Shown here piece by piece: positions 1-12,900 of a stretch of 64,000 nt of DNA. The translations under genes were made by a program, and so were the position numbers. Every line of letters begins with the position of its first letter. The stretch's first letter is position 1. Origin of the DNA: Histoplasma ohiense. Taxonomy: Eukaryota > Ascomycota > Eurotiomycetes > Onygenales > Ajellomycetaceae. The stretch is from contig JAEVHH010000002.1 in the NCBI GenBank assembly GCA_017607445.1, positions 4,990,001 to 5,054,000 on the forward strand. Direction: 5' to 3'. A model generated the notes under the pieces. The model made no database searches. It saw only the letters and a list, made by a program, of their open reading frames with translations, and was not told the origin of the DNA.

Positions 1-139
1 AATTCCTTTCCGCGCCGCTTTCTCAAGTAAAAGCAAAACTTGTAACTCTGCATTTTCCCTCATGGGTCAAACGTGGAAGTCCTTGTTTTGAAACATTTGT
101 TCGTACGGGTAGTTATATGTAAATATAGAATTCAAGTAG

Positions 140-161
140 AAAAAAAAAAAAAAAAAAAAAA
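140..161 (+). repeat. A22 homopolymer
   Basis: Run of 22 A near the left edge, no associated gene. Confidence 0.95.
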
Positions 162-2237
162 GAACGGGTCCCAATACCAAGGTATATTCCCGCTTCTCGT
201 ATTCTTATCTTTCCTCCCTCCCCCTTATTGTCGGATCACCTTTCTGCGAAGCTGAAGAATTCCACAGACCTGGGTTTTTTTTATTCTTATTTTTTTCTTT
301 TCCCTTAGAAAATTTTTTTTTCATCAGTTGTCAATGATTGTGGGGATTTCCATATGTTCTGTACATACATCCGTACATGCACGGGACCTTGGGTAACTAA
401 CCACGTAGCCAGTGAATACCCCCATTAGGTAAGATCTACGCAGAAGAGAGGCATTGGAATGGATCTAGAAGCGCTTTGCAAAGCTCATCAAAGGGATCAC
501 CCAGCCCGGGAAAGGAGGAGTTGAGAACAAAGAACGTTCTACGAGGCTGGAGAGCACACTCTGGGAGCGCCAATACTGGGCGAAGAGCCGATCGACAAAT
601 TGGCTGGCTGGTTTCCTTGGAAGCAAAAGCTCCCTTGTAGATGCCGGCTGTGCCTGGGAAAAAAACTCTTCGTCAACTTGCTTGCGGAAAATAGAAGAGA
701 CGATAGGCGAGGAAACCAGTGGACCCTGAATATGTAGGTTGATCTCACAGTACGTACGGATTTGCGGCAAAGGGCCCAGACGGAAAATGGTGGCGGCGAA
801 AGAGATGCAGATAGATGCGTGTTCGTATGCCCACTGCAGAAGCAAGAATGCAGTCTTCGTAGGCCGCACGCTGGTTGGGAGTGACAGAAAGGTTCAAGCA
901 TTTTATTATGTTGCACTGTGGGTTCTGGTCTACCAGGTACATGTACTGTACAATCGTCAATGAACACCAGGGACCATCTTCCCTCACCAAAGAATAAATG
1001 AATGAATATGTAAGAGGGAGTAAAAGAGCGGGTAGATCTGTACTTGGTGCATGCGGAAATCTATCAGCAGTAGGCGACTTGATCAAATAGTGACAAGGTT
1101 ATACGCCGAAATCAATAACAATGGAAATAATGGAGAAGTGAAAGAAAAAAGATAAAGGGTAATTTTCAAAAGGGGAAAATTACCCGAGGATAGTACTTAG
1201 TATATCCATTTGTACAGTAATTCGTGACCTAACTCCATCGCACAGCCAGTCACGGCCAGCTGTGGATGGCTCGGAAAATTTTTGAGATGTCTTTTTCATG
1301 TGTTTGCATGGGATTAGACATTGGACCCTGAGTCACTGGGTGATTAACTTCGCTGTCTCTGATTTGGTGCCTGAGCTGATGGGTGATTTCAGTGAACACA
1401 TCCTCGCCGTTTTTTGTAGGGTAACCCACGGGTCGTTCGAATGTACGGTGAGATAAATCCATGGATATCTATACCTGTACGCATACATATGCCTAATGTA
1501 GGTACTCAAATATCCATGCCGGATCGTTGGGATGTAGGGACGGGCGGCAGTTGGCAGTTAGAATACGTCTTGGGATCGAAGATGTTGCATATAAAAATTA
1601 CATAGAAAATAAAAAGAGAATAGGAAAAAGAGCTAGGAACAGAACGAAATGAACGGATTAAGCCCCGCGATTGAGCATTGCTTTTGACGATTTCCTTAGT
1701 AATTCTGTTATCGAACCGTCTGGTTGCACAAAAACCGATAGGTATTTATTGTTGGTGGGTAAAAAACGCGGTCACTTTTGGCTTTTCCCAACACCGCACC
1801 CGCCTTCAAAATATATGCCAAATATGTTAGGAAGAAGTGATCACCAAAGGCAAGAACTGTTTAATACGTGCTGCAAAAAAAAAATAATCACCGTTTTATT
1901 CCTCTAGAAGCTCTATCTCCATGAACAACACAATTCAATGAGAGGCGAAGAGAGCTCCAATACCTAACCTCTCCTCCAGCTTCAACTGACAATCCAGGCT
2001 AACCATTTTGAACAGCCACATTCTTGGGCACGGAGGAGATCCCCTGGTGTCCGTACCAGCCAGCCAATGAAGGTATTACCGAGAGTTTTAGTGTGACTGG
2101 GATGTCGGATGTTGGATTTGTTGGAGAATCAGACCTTTTGACTGGTCAAACCCTAACTGGTTGAAAAAGAAGGTTTATTATTTCCCGTGTCGGCGTGTCC
2201 TGAGGCTCCTCCGGGATGCAGAGCTTGGCTGTGGCTG

Positions 2238-2291
2238 TTTTTATTCTTTATTTTTATTTTTTTATTTTTTTATTTTTTATTTTTTTTTTTT
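2238..2291 (+). repeat. T-rich TTTTA-type tract
   Basis: Imperfect repeats of T4-7 separated by single A, ending in a T-only run. Confidence 0.85.
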
Positions 2292-4999
2292 CCTATACTA
2301 ACGCGATTGATTTCTTTGAAAGGATTATGATTCAGGATTGTGAAGGTGTTGAACCAAATCAACCGAGCTAAGAATAACTCGCTTGGTCTTTGGACGCCTG
2401 CAAATTAATTAGGGCTTCGGGTATTTTATATTACAAGCTTGTAATGTTCGGTACCGTGTTTCGTTATGTAACCATACAGCAGCAATTTACTGTACCGTTA
2501 CAAGATACATGTTGATTTGTGGTCCAATTGAATACACTCGCCCGTCGGGGGTGAAAAACTTGCCCCCATTGATTCATTCATAGAAACGAGCGCTCAGAGC
2601 TCTGGGAAACCTTCCGTCTGGAGGTCACTGTCGGTGCATCGATTCTCCCTCTCGTCACCAGATCTCTGGCGCTTAATTAAACAGGCCGGTTTGGGTCCAA
2701 GCTTGCAATTAGCAGGGGCAAGGCTCAAGCCCCAGGGAGCCTTCCTGGCTTCAAGCTAGGAAAAGCGCAAGCCAAGAACTAATCCCGTCTGGAGAGTAAG
2801 AAAGGAGGGGTAACATGTTTAGGAAATTGTCCTCGTCCTGAAGGAGGGACAACTCATCCTAAATCGCTGAGTTAGTTGTCAAGCGAATCAGAAACTAACT
2901 AGCTACACCCCATAAAATTACCTATTTCCATACTTCCATGAAAACTGGAGTGTCAGAAATATGAAGGAATACTTCCTCGATTATCTGAACTCAAGGCTTG
3001 CTTGACATCCTTGCCTGCTCCCATTTTCTTCATTTTCGCTCATTTCGTATCTTTCTCACTGCCGGTTTCCGTTCCCCGCTTCCAACAATGATGAAGTGGC
3101 ACGACGGAAGGAATGTGGGGACACCACCAGCCACCAGCTTATGATTACGACCAAGGGATGTTGAGGGAAGTCGAGGACATTCCAGGAAATTGAGAATGCC
3201 GAGAAATAATGGAACCCGAAGCTTTATTGTTAATAATACTAAATAGCTCGCCATCAATTTGGGGGAATTATAACTTGTTCTTGAGTGTAAAGAAGCAAAC
3301 AGCAGCTGAGGTAGAGGTGCTTCAAAAGTGGGAATTGAGAGAAAAGGGGGAAAAATTGCCTCCGTCAACGGAACCGGATTGAATGTAGTGCAGAAAAACA
3401 TTTCTTGTTCCCACTTTCTTTCGGCTTTCTGTTTTCTTTTGAGCGATGGAAAGAGGTTTTGGAGCTGGAAAACCTCTGCGTGATGATGGGAAATATTTGG
3501 AGTGGAAAATCTGACGATCAATGCATTAAACTAGGGGCGGATGATACGCCCCTAAAAGATCACCCGAGCGTAATAATCAACCAGGCCCGGACCTGGGATT
3601 ATCAAATCGTTCGCAGATGTTTTGCAAGCAATTGATCAAGGAAATGATCCATGGATATTTTCTTTGAAGTTGGCGTAGCCTTGGTGAAGGGAATTGTGTG
3701 CTGTAAGCTGGTTCCTGCCTTAATGTCATTCAGCATAATCGAAATTCCAAAACAAGGTCAGAAGGTCACAACTCTTGCGCTACGGCTCGGGCACCGGGCC
3801 GTGCGACGCATTCAAACATAAAATATTGCGAGCTCGCTAGTCCCACGTGAAGCTCAGCTCCCGAAATCGTCACCTGTGAAGAGCTTCATCCTCATATATT
3901 GACCGCCTCAGCCATCCGCTACCATCGTGGCCAGGAAGGATTGAGAAGCGGATGGTTGGGGATTCCTCGCGGAAATATTTTAATTCTCCATCAAGTGTGA
4001 GCTTATTTTCCTGCCCGTCATCTCTGCTTGCTGTGTTGGATTGCAGAGTTAGCTCCATTTGGCCATGTGGATTGTACTCTCACCTGCTTCTTCACTTACA
4101 TATCCGTGTCTTGATGCAAGATAAGCAAAACACACTGCGGCAACACCAAGGCTCGTGTGGAGGGGAGATCTTATGATAGTTGTGGGCCTATGCGCTTCAC
4201 AGGAGCTGCTATTGGAGCTTTCTATTAAAAGAAGAGGTAGCTCCCAGGCCGTGTCACCACGTTTAAGTTACGAAAAAAGGGATAAATATTCTCTTCACCG
4301 CTGGTGAGTTTCAAGTTGCCAACGGACTAGAACCACTCGATCCATACTGGCCCAAGGCCATATGACGACGACATTGTGCCCCAGATCCTGATTTTTCAAG
4401 CCTCTTTTTGAAAGTTCACGTAGTTGTATCAAGTTGAGCCACACGACCTCCAGGGCTAACCTTGGAAGTCACGGGAACCTCCTATGACCGCTATTTCCAA
4501 AAGCCGCCAGCCTCTTACTGCGAACGAATGGAGAAGCAAGTACGGCCTGTTCGAGGCTCAGCCTTGTTCGATATTCTTCAATGACCTGATTTGCCTTTGG
4601 CTTTCCAAGGCTTCTTTAGCTTGTCACCCTCAAACAGGCGGTCAACGAGCAATTAGTCCGGCGAACAAAAAGATGGAAAAAAAGAAACGACAGAACAAGA
4701 CTTTACAGGGCAGGGTTCGCTGTTATTCGTCCGTTGTTGATAGCGTTTCCTCCCATTCTCCATGACCAAGGAACAAACATTACATTTTTCCAGGACGTCC
4801 CACGGTAATGTAATTGGTTTGGTTGGACCCTTTTATCAGCACTTGGCAAAGAGTTGATTGGTACTGTACATGTACGTAATGTATGTATGTACATCCTCGT
4901 CGTTATGAGACGGGAAGTTAGCTTCCAACAGGAAAGATAGAGTGGTCTGCCCACCAAACGGACCCCAATTAGCCGAGGGGATGCAGATGATTACCCATA

Positions 5000-7900
5000 G
5001 CATGATGATCTTTTCCGAAGCCACTGCGCTCCATGTTCGAGTTGACAATGGGCGGCAAAACAGGCCATATGATTGCCGCCAGCACATCACCGAATGGCCC
5101 TAAAGCGTCCTAACTGCGCTACTCGTTAGTTACTTGGTGTGGCGGCCTGTCAAACTTGAAACATCGCATCGCCAACACATCTGAAAGTCGGGTCTGGGTC
5201 GAGGGAAACGGATTTCAGTTGGATCAAGGAAGCCAAGTCCGCGGCGAAGGATTTTGCTGGCTCCGTCCATGGCCTGACTAAGGATTCCAATGTCCCGGAG
5301 CATTGTTACTCTGATAACCCTAACCCCATGGTCTTCAAAAGCACGAAACCCTTTTTTACTTCTCGATTCTTGGGTTGGTCCCTACCTTCCCCAGCAGTCA
5401 TTGTCATAATAATCCGTTTCACCGCAATGTGTAACAAAGCCCTAAGACAACGCGATCATTGAAATGAGATCTTGAGGTTATATTCTCTCTGATATTTGGT
5501 TCGCCTGGTGCTATTTTTGTTCTCGTCGAAGTGCGTAATTTTCCAATCTTTCCATACCAAGAACTGATTACAACACGGTCACCAGAATCCGCACTAAAAC
5601 GATACAGTACCGATACGTCAATCGTTTTTCGGCACAGTGCTTTGCGAACGGAATTTTAAATACGTCCCTTCAAATTGGTCGCAGGTCCTGTCCTCACAAA
5701 TCTCGGATAGTTGTAGGGAAACGGGCACAGCTATTAGTATTACTCCATACGCCGTACGCGTGTGTCTTGTAAATCCGGGGTAGAACCAAATCCATAAATC
5801 TCGAACTGCGAAAGAAATCAGAACGGCGAAGTAAAGGAATTTTCCCAAATGGCCCTTCGCCTGCCACCCAAAAGTGGCCTCCGTGACACGGTAGCATGGA
5901 ATTTCTAGTATCAATAGGCCGCGTTTACGTCTGGGCTAGCTGGTTCGCTTTGTTCTCGATTGGAAGCCACAAGGGCATCTTATCTGGTTGACAGGAGTGT
6001 TTTAACCATACAAATAAAAATGATATACGCCACCTACGAAGGTGAAAAGATCCACACAAGCAAATTACGGCAATCCCTCAAAGAAGGGCCTGCATACTGC
6101 AGCGCAGACGTACAGAGGGGTATGGACGCGTGCATTGAAAGCAAGTACTGTTAATTAAACACCAGTAGACTATCCTTGCCAACATCGTGGTCGAAAATCA
6201 TTTTTCTGGAGATGGGTGGTGAACATATATAGCACACTTATACCCCAAAAGTTTTTATTATCAAGGATAATATGTATGTTGCTGATGCAACAATGCATTG
6301 ACTGAAATTTACGGCAAAACTCAAAAAGGGCACTTAACTTTTACATATTCCATCCTTTTGGTTTTGGTCCGTTCCAATCCCCACAATCTGAGTATATTAA
6401 TTCCGTATCTTTGGTTGAGACCATCTTCCCCGGGGCGGGACTTCCCGTTGCCACAATTTCCCAAAGTCTGGCTTTGTTTTTTATTGAGTCAGATATGTAT
6501 GTAGGAAGACCATACCCATGGACCAGAGAGGTGAGGGAACCAAAGCGAACGGGATTGAGCCCTAACCCTAATTCCCAGAACCAACCAGTCTTGAGATCGA
6601 CCCAGGCGACCCATTTTCTTTGTTCACGATTGCATGAGCGTGTCTCACTTTTGTTTTTTTTTTTTTTTTTTTTTTTTTTTTTGAAAAGACGCTGTGCTGT
6701 CCCTTTGACCTGATATTTCAATTGGGACTAGAGGCGGCACGAAACTGATACGACTTAAATTCTTTTCAAAAGAGAATTAGGTTAACTAGGTAGTCTATTC
6801 CTATTCCATATTTTCCTCATACCATGGCTCTCAACCGGATTGGATTTTGTTTGTGTATGAACCGAATGACTGATTTTCTAAGAATGCCATTCTGCTGTGC
6901 AGGTGGTCATGTATGGTGCCTGGTTGTTGCTACTGTAAAAAAAAAAAATCTTTGACATATTCCCCAAACTTCTGAAGCACCGTACCTATTTTGTAATGAG
7001 GTGAGAGTCGCAATGCTCAACCAGGGGTAATCTAATCATATACTCCAATCTTCATTGCTCAATTTATGCGAGACTGATTATTGAGGAAAAATTTCAGAAG
7101 CCAAATCTTGAGGGTTTTCTAATCCGAGAGATGTCGGCCTCGGAGCATGGACAATACATATTTGCATATGCCAAAGCGCAGGTAAAATATCGGTACAGAT
7201 TCAGTCAAAGGCTTTATCAACCAAGTCGTTCCAACGTTCCCATAGGGAAATAACTTGAGTAGGCAAAGGAACTGGGAGCAGCTTAATGAATCACATCCAA
7301 GATAAGAAACTTTATAAATGTAGGGTATACAGATAGGAGGTGCATGTTTCCAATGTGGAGCAAAGTGGCCAGTCGGAAGGTTTCGATAGATAGCCACGAG
7401 GTAGTGCTGCAGCACGTTCTGAGTAAATGAGAATGAAGAAAACACACACTGTAGTTCATTCAAGTGGAGATCATTAAGGCAATCAATCATCTGCACTTTA
7501 TCTAGCCAGGTATGATTTGAGGGAATATTGCTGATTTCCCTTTGTTCGTGGGTCGAGGAAATGGAGTTAAAAAAACAACGACTTGGTTAATATTTTTGCT
7601 TCCTTGGGCTTGAGAGGCTCTAAGGTAAATATCGTGTTCTTCTGCATTCAATTTCGGAAACACGATTTCATAAGCCGTGGTGGGAAGAAACACATGTACA
7701 GTACTGATGTACAGCACATGTGAACCGTCCGCAAGTTCGTTGGTATGATTGTTTTTGAGTCGACCTACTTATCGGCTGTTTGGTCCAATCCACATGGCTC
7801 CGTCTCGTCCATCCTTGTGGCATCGCCAGGACCACAACTAAGGAACTCGCTGCTGCAAGGGGAAGCTGGAAGAGCCCGCCGGAATCGCCTGTCAGCTGCA

Positions 7901-9999
7901 GGGAGTAGAATTAACCTCGCATTGCATTATTTTGTGGAGGCTCTGACTGCAACGGTTGTCGGGTATGTAAGCGCAAGTGTGATACTGGATTTAGGCTTGA
8001 GTGATGACCGCATTGATGCATGCAGGTGCAGACATTGGGCCTCCGGGTGAGATATCCCCGTACGCACAGCCATTAGTTTGCCATTCAAGGAACTCTCAAG
8101 CTTTCATGTTTGTCATCTAAAGCCATGCTGGAAAGAAGTTCGTAAGAAGAGCAGCGGAAAGTTCTCAGTTATCAGAGCTGAAGTTGCTTTGCAATCTGGC
8201 CAAGACTTTGTTTGGGAAAGTAATCTCGCACCAACTGTATCCACTGGGGATACGAGCGATTGACTACATGTGCCAAAGCATAGCCGGATTCTAATGTTCG
8301 TTTGCTTTATGCTGAGCCTCGGCAGCTTTTTTTCCCCATGGATTGTTTATCTCTTAAAATTTTCGAGGATATTCTCATGGGTGAGCGGATAGAGCTGGAA
8401 GACATTCCGCCTCCGCGCAAACATCCGACCTCGAGAGCGAGCGCAGAAGACTCGTAATCATGTACTCGATTACTAGCCTATCTTTTTGGGAGGGCATTGG
8501 AGTCTCGTTGCTTGTTCGTGATCACAATTCCCTGTCAATAATTCAAGGCATAAGGTGGAGCTCATAACTAAATTGATGATGCCCCGCCGAAATTTATCAT
8601 CATCTATCATCGTTGCACCCTCCGGTTGCAAGATTCTAAGAAACGATAATGAGAACACGGAGCCGCGGAAGGTTTAGTTCCCTAAATTCCAGTCCTGGTG
8701 TGTCCTCGTCTTCTTTCCTACAATGGTAACATACACCAGGTGTAGAAAGTTGAAGTCGCTTTATTTTGACCGCTAACCTGTCGTCTATAGGCTTATCCAA
8801 AGGAATCTACTAATGATACAGAGACAGCGGCAGCTTCCTAGGAAGTATGATTACTTGCCGCACCATCATTGACAATCCAGGATCACTTCCCATGAAAGTG
8901 TGATATGGTCTTTCTCGTATATTTAAAAAAAAAAAACTCTAGCGAAAGCCGGTACAGTACCAAAATAACAAACAATACGAAGTAGTTACCTTGGTAAAAT
9001 ATGACGTAAATACGATCTGTATTTTATCAATATCTGATTTAGCGTATCGGTTAGATACGATGCATCGACGAAGCACACCAGCCGGTCTGCACCCATCATT
9101 AGCTGTTCAATAGCATTCGAACATTCAGTGTCTGATGGATTCTTATCATTGAAAGATGTGAAGACTTTGTCGCAGTATTGGACGGTAAATACAATTCGAT
9201 GCTAACCCATTGGAATCCCATACTGAAATTTGCAGGGTCCGTGGCTTCCAGGCGGCTGGCTCCAGGATACAGTTCAACTGACTGGCTCCCTCCCTTGCGC
9301 AAGGAACAAAGACTCCACTCTGCGATCAAAGCAGGCAAGCTGGTCATTCCCGCTATTGAAGGAGCAAACCCCGAGCCTTGAAATCAATACTGCGTACTTC
9401 TAAGGCAGGGTTCAGGGTTCAATGTCCGGTCCGATCGTAATAGTCATTCGGTTACTCGTGGCGTTTGACTCGACAAGAATATTTACGAATGGCCATATTG
9501 GCTCGGAGACGATAAGGATGGGATTCTCGGGGACAAGAAAAATTGTGGAAATTTCTTTTCCACAAAGTCAACAAGTGTTGGATTCGGAGTCCTGCACGCG
9601 CAGTTGAGACGGAAGAGGCAGGGCCACGATGCTGGGGCAGGGGATTTCACCAAAACAGCACACTAAGAGGGTCTGGAGTCTCTAGACAGCCCAGAGCCGC
9701 ACCATTTGGCGGCGGCTGGGGGAGAATTACAAGCCGACAACAAATCACACAACAACCAGGGGTGAAGTCAATGAGGGAAAAAGCGGTTCATGTATCGACG
9801 GGCCGGATGAAAGGGAAGGCCTTGAGCGAAGATGAGACGCTGCCTCCAATCATGGGAGCAACAAGTCGAGAACAAAGGAGCAGAGTATGGTGGATAATTT
9901 TTTGGCTTCGTTGATCGCCAGCGAACAGGCTACCTGAATTGGGATAGCCCGAAAGCTGGGCTTGTCAATCGCAGCACCTGGTCTTGATTGACTGGTGAT
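5000..9999. other. Gene-poor stretch, no supported gene
   Basis: No gene can be supported. Content is mixed unique sequence with a T29 run (6654-6682), two telomere-like CCCTAA doublets (5318-5327 and 6560-6571) and GTAC-type palindromes (5601-5620, 7691-7722, 8951-8962). Open frames of 60-125 codons occur on both strands with no recognisable motifs and no linked splice sites that rebuild a longer protein. Long non-coding RNAs or fast-evolving orphan genes cannot be excluded. Confidence 0.6.
6654..6682 (+). repeat. T29 homopolymer
   Basis: Run of 29 T, flanked by unique sequence. No target-site duplication or element body recognised. Confidence 0.95.
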
Positions 10000-12900
10000 G
10001 GAAGCGACCACGTATGTGACACTCTGACCATCATACTATCCCTGAATGTTGCCCACCAAGCGTCGCTTGGCCCCTTAGCAACGTCCCAGGATGTTCTTGG
10101 CTGGTATTATTCACCTGCCAGCACGGTTCCACCAACTGGACTCCCGAAGAATCGCCGCTTATCTTCCTTGGAATTTGGCGCTGTTTTGTCGTGCTACTTG
10201 CAAGGGCAACTTGCGGCTTGGGGCTCTATCATCTGATAATGCGCCGCCGCCCATCAGCCAACGGAACAAATCAACCACGTTGGATATTTTACTCAAGTGC
10301 TTCTAGATGTCTAGCGTGGGCGATCAGCTCGCCTCAGATTCGCAAGATGATGGTCAAAGCGAATCCTGGCTTCACATATCGACATCGATCAAGGAAAGTG
10401 CTTCCAACTTTGGATATTTGTTTTTGGCCGCTGACCTCCAGCCACTACGGGATCACGAGCACTGCGTGATTATTGTTTTTTGTTTTGTTGATGACCTCTC
10501 CGAGGTTTTGTACCTCAACTCCCCAGTCCAAGATCCTGGCGCACTCTAGTGACCCCACCACCACCGCCCTTGCTTCCCGATGTGGTACAGATTTTAGTCC
10601 CTTCTCAACTGGCCCAAGACTTGAAGAACCAGCATAATCATAGCTCACTTGTGGATGGCCTGCCCCGTTTCAGCTGCATCGACCCGTTCATGCATATGCG
10701 AGTATGCAAGGCAGCGACAGGACGGATCCACGCCACGGATCCTATCCTGGAGCCATCAGCTACGCCAAACCATCTCCAGCCTAGCTTTCCCTCTCTGCCT
10801 AGAACACAGAATGAAACTCTCACCAAGGACTACATTCAGGGACCATTTTGAAAACACCACAAAATACCCCCAATTCACGCTATTGGATTATTTGACCGAG
10901 CTGCGTTTTATATTCGGAGATCGCAGCTAGCTGTGAGTACAAGAGTTACATCACAAGACAGGAGTGCCCTCTCGGGTTGGACTTGCCTTTCCGAACATGT
11001 CCTCTTTGGGCCATATCCCGGCTCCGTGCCAAGTGGCCCCTCCTTCTTTCCGAACTTGAAGTGGTCTGGCTGATGGGTCTTCGTCTCCCATCACCAATTC
11101 TTGTGAGATTCCAGGACACCACTCACGGCCCAAGTATGGGTACAGATTTTCAATCCATTTTATGAAGAGTCCGGTTTAATGCCATCGGTTGGTCAACTCC
11201 GCTGGTCAGGCTGACGGGAGCCTGGTGGTGAATCGTTGCATTTATTTCGGCTTTTGTTGAAGAGGGATCCGAGCCTGCACAACACGAGCAGTACCTCGTC
11301 CGTACGTGTAGGAAGAGGTATATGCTGTGATTAGTTACACAGGGAGATCAAAGGCGTAAGGGCATGTCGCGTGTCGCGTGTCGTGCGTGTGACTTTTTGA
11401 CCGCCAGGAACGACAAGCTTTTAATTTCCAGGAAATGGGTCAACCATCATACACAATGTGTATATATGTGTTGTGTTAACGAGAAGTTCTGGATAAAATT
11501 TTGTTCTGATACCGCTGCTTCTTGTGCTTCTGAGGTCGGAGTTGCAAAATGAAGACTCGCCTGTTGCTTTCCTGTGTCCTTCGTCTTATGGACGCCCAAC
11601 CCCTTATCAATGCATATTTCCGCCCCCACCCATTCTCAGCTTGGACCAAACTTGTATATCTTTGCCAACTGGAGCAATAAAGTGAGATAGATATGGTAAT
11701 CTTCAGTTGTTGTTTTCCGACAACCTGCGGTCCTTGCGGCACAGTTTTCTCAATGTTATTCCTTTTTTACTTCTACGTCCACGATCACATCGTTTCGTTA
11801 CTGGAGGAGTGACTGGAGACGTCGTCTGAAATGACAGATTTAATATGACCAATAGCGCCAGATGTCTCTCAATGGACCTTTGCAAGTGCTGAAAGGGTGG
11901 AAAGCATCACTCTGTATCCTCTTGTCAATACCCAAAGTCTGATGCTTGAAATGTGTACATCAGTTTCTTCTGCACACTTGCACGTATACACATATACTTT
12001 GAACGCAGACGCCTTTTTCCTTGATGGCTAAAAGTGTTTGACAGACTCTGCCTCGTGGCGTTGCGTGACGCTTAGAACCTCCCGCGCGGGGGGCTCAGGG
12101 GGAAGACAATGCAGTATGGTTTTATTTTCCCCTATTACCACTGATAATATGGGTTGTTCTTACTTTGGCATCCCCCAGAACTCCTCTTTGATTTTGCCTC
12201 ACTCACTGCAAATATTAACAGCACGTGTCTTTCGCGGAAAGTGTCACTTCGCATTTGTTCCCCATTGATGTCTTATTCCATAATGGTCCAATTGTCTGGT
12301 CGCGTTGGGAGATGATAGTTCCATAGCCATCAAAAAAGCGTAATATTATCCGCTACATACTATCATCCTATTATTAAAGGACAGAGAAATATGCTCGTAC
12401 ACAGCCCACGTTTGCATGTTAGGTCGGTGTCCGTTGTTACGTGGATGGATTTACTTACTCCTGTATTTCATACTTCCCTGACAATGCCAGGTAAAAGTTG
12501 CAAGGGCAACGATACACCCATATGCTGTCCTATTATTGCCTTTGGTTGATGTTTGAAAATGTAATTCCGTAAGCGACAAAGAATATAAATATCGATACCA
12601 AAGAGCAATGAATCGACTATCAGAGTTGAACAGGAGTGCGTACGACGCTCTTCGTCAGCCAGATGGCTATTTAAAGAGGTATGAGGAATGCCAAACAGCT
12701 CAGTCAAGAGTGAGACACGGGCAAAATAGATAAAATATGTCTCCGAAATGAACTGAAAGGGTATCGGCGACCTAGATCCTATTTTAAGAAAACCAGCAAA
12801 ACCACGGTTCCCCGATTTTTGAAATCTCTTTGAGTTACCTGAAGAACTCGCGAGTGCTTATTGATTTGGACAACCGTAGCAGGAGAACCAAGAATAAAAA

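Larger units (their letters stand above)
1..4999. other. Gene-poor stretch, no supported gene
   Basis: I see no gene here that I can support. Open frames are short, several lack an ATG (for example the 163-codon minus frame 3030-3521 opens with TTG), and overlapping frames on both strands are equally open, which argues against coding. Visible content: an A22 run at 140-161, a T-rich (TTTTA-like) tract at 2238-2291, and GTAC-rich palindromic words near 935-955 and 4861-4894. The 539-967 minus frame (142 codons, Cys/Ser/Pro-rich) resembles no family I know. Confidence 0.6.

Noticed and set aside
6654..6682. Poly(T)/poly(A) runs as tails of retroposed copies
   Set aside because: Flanks of the different runs share no sequence, and no target-site duplications were found.
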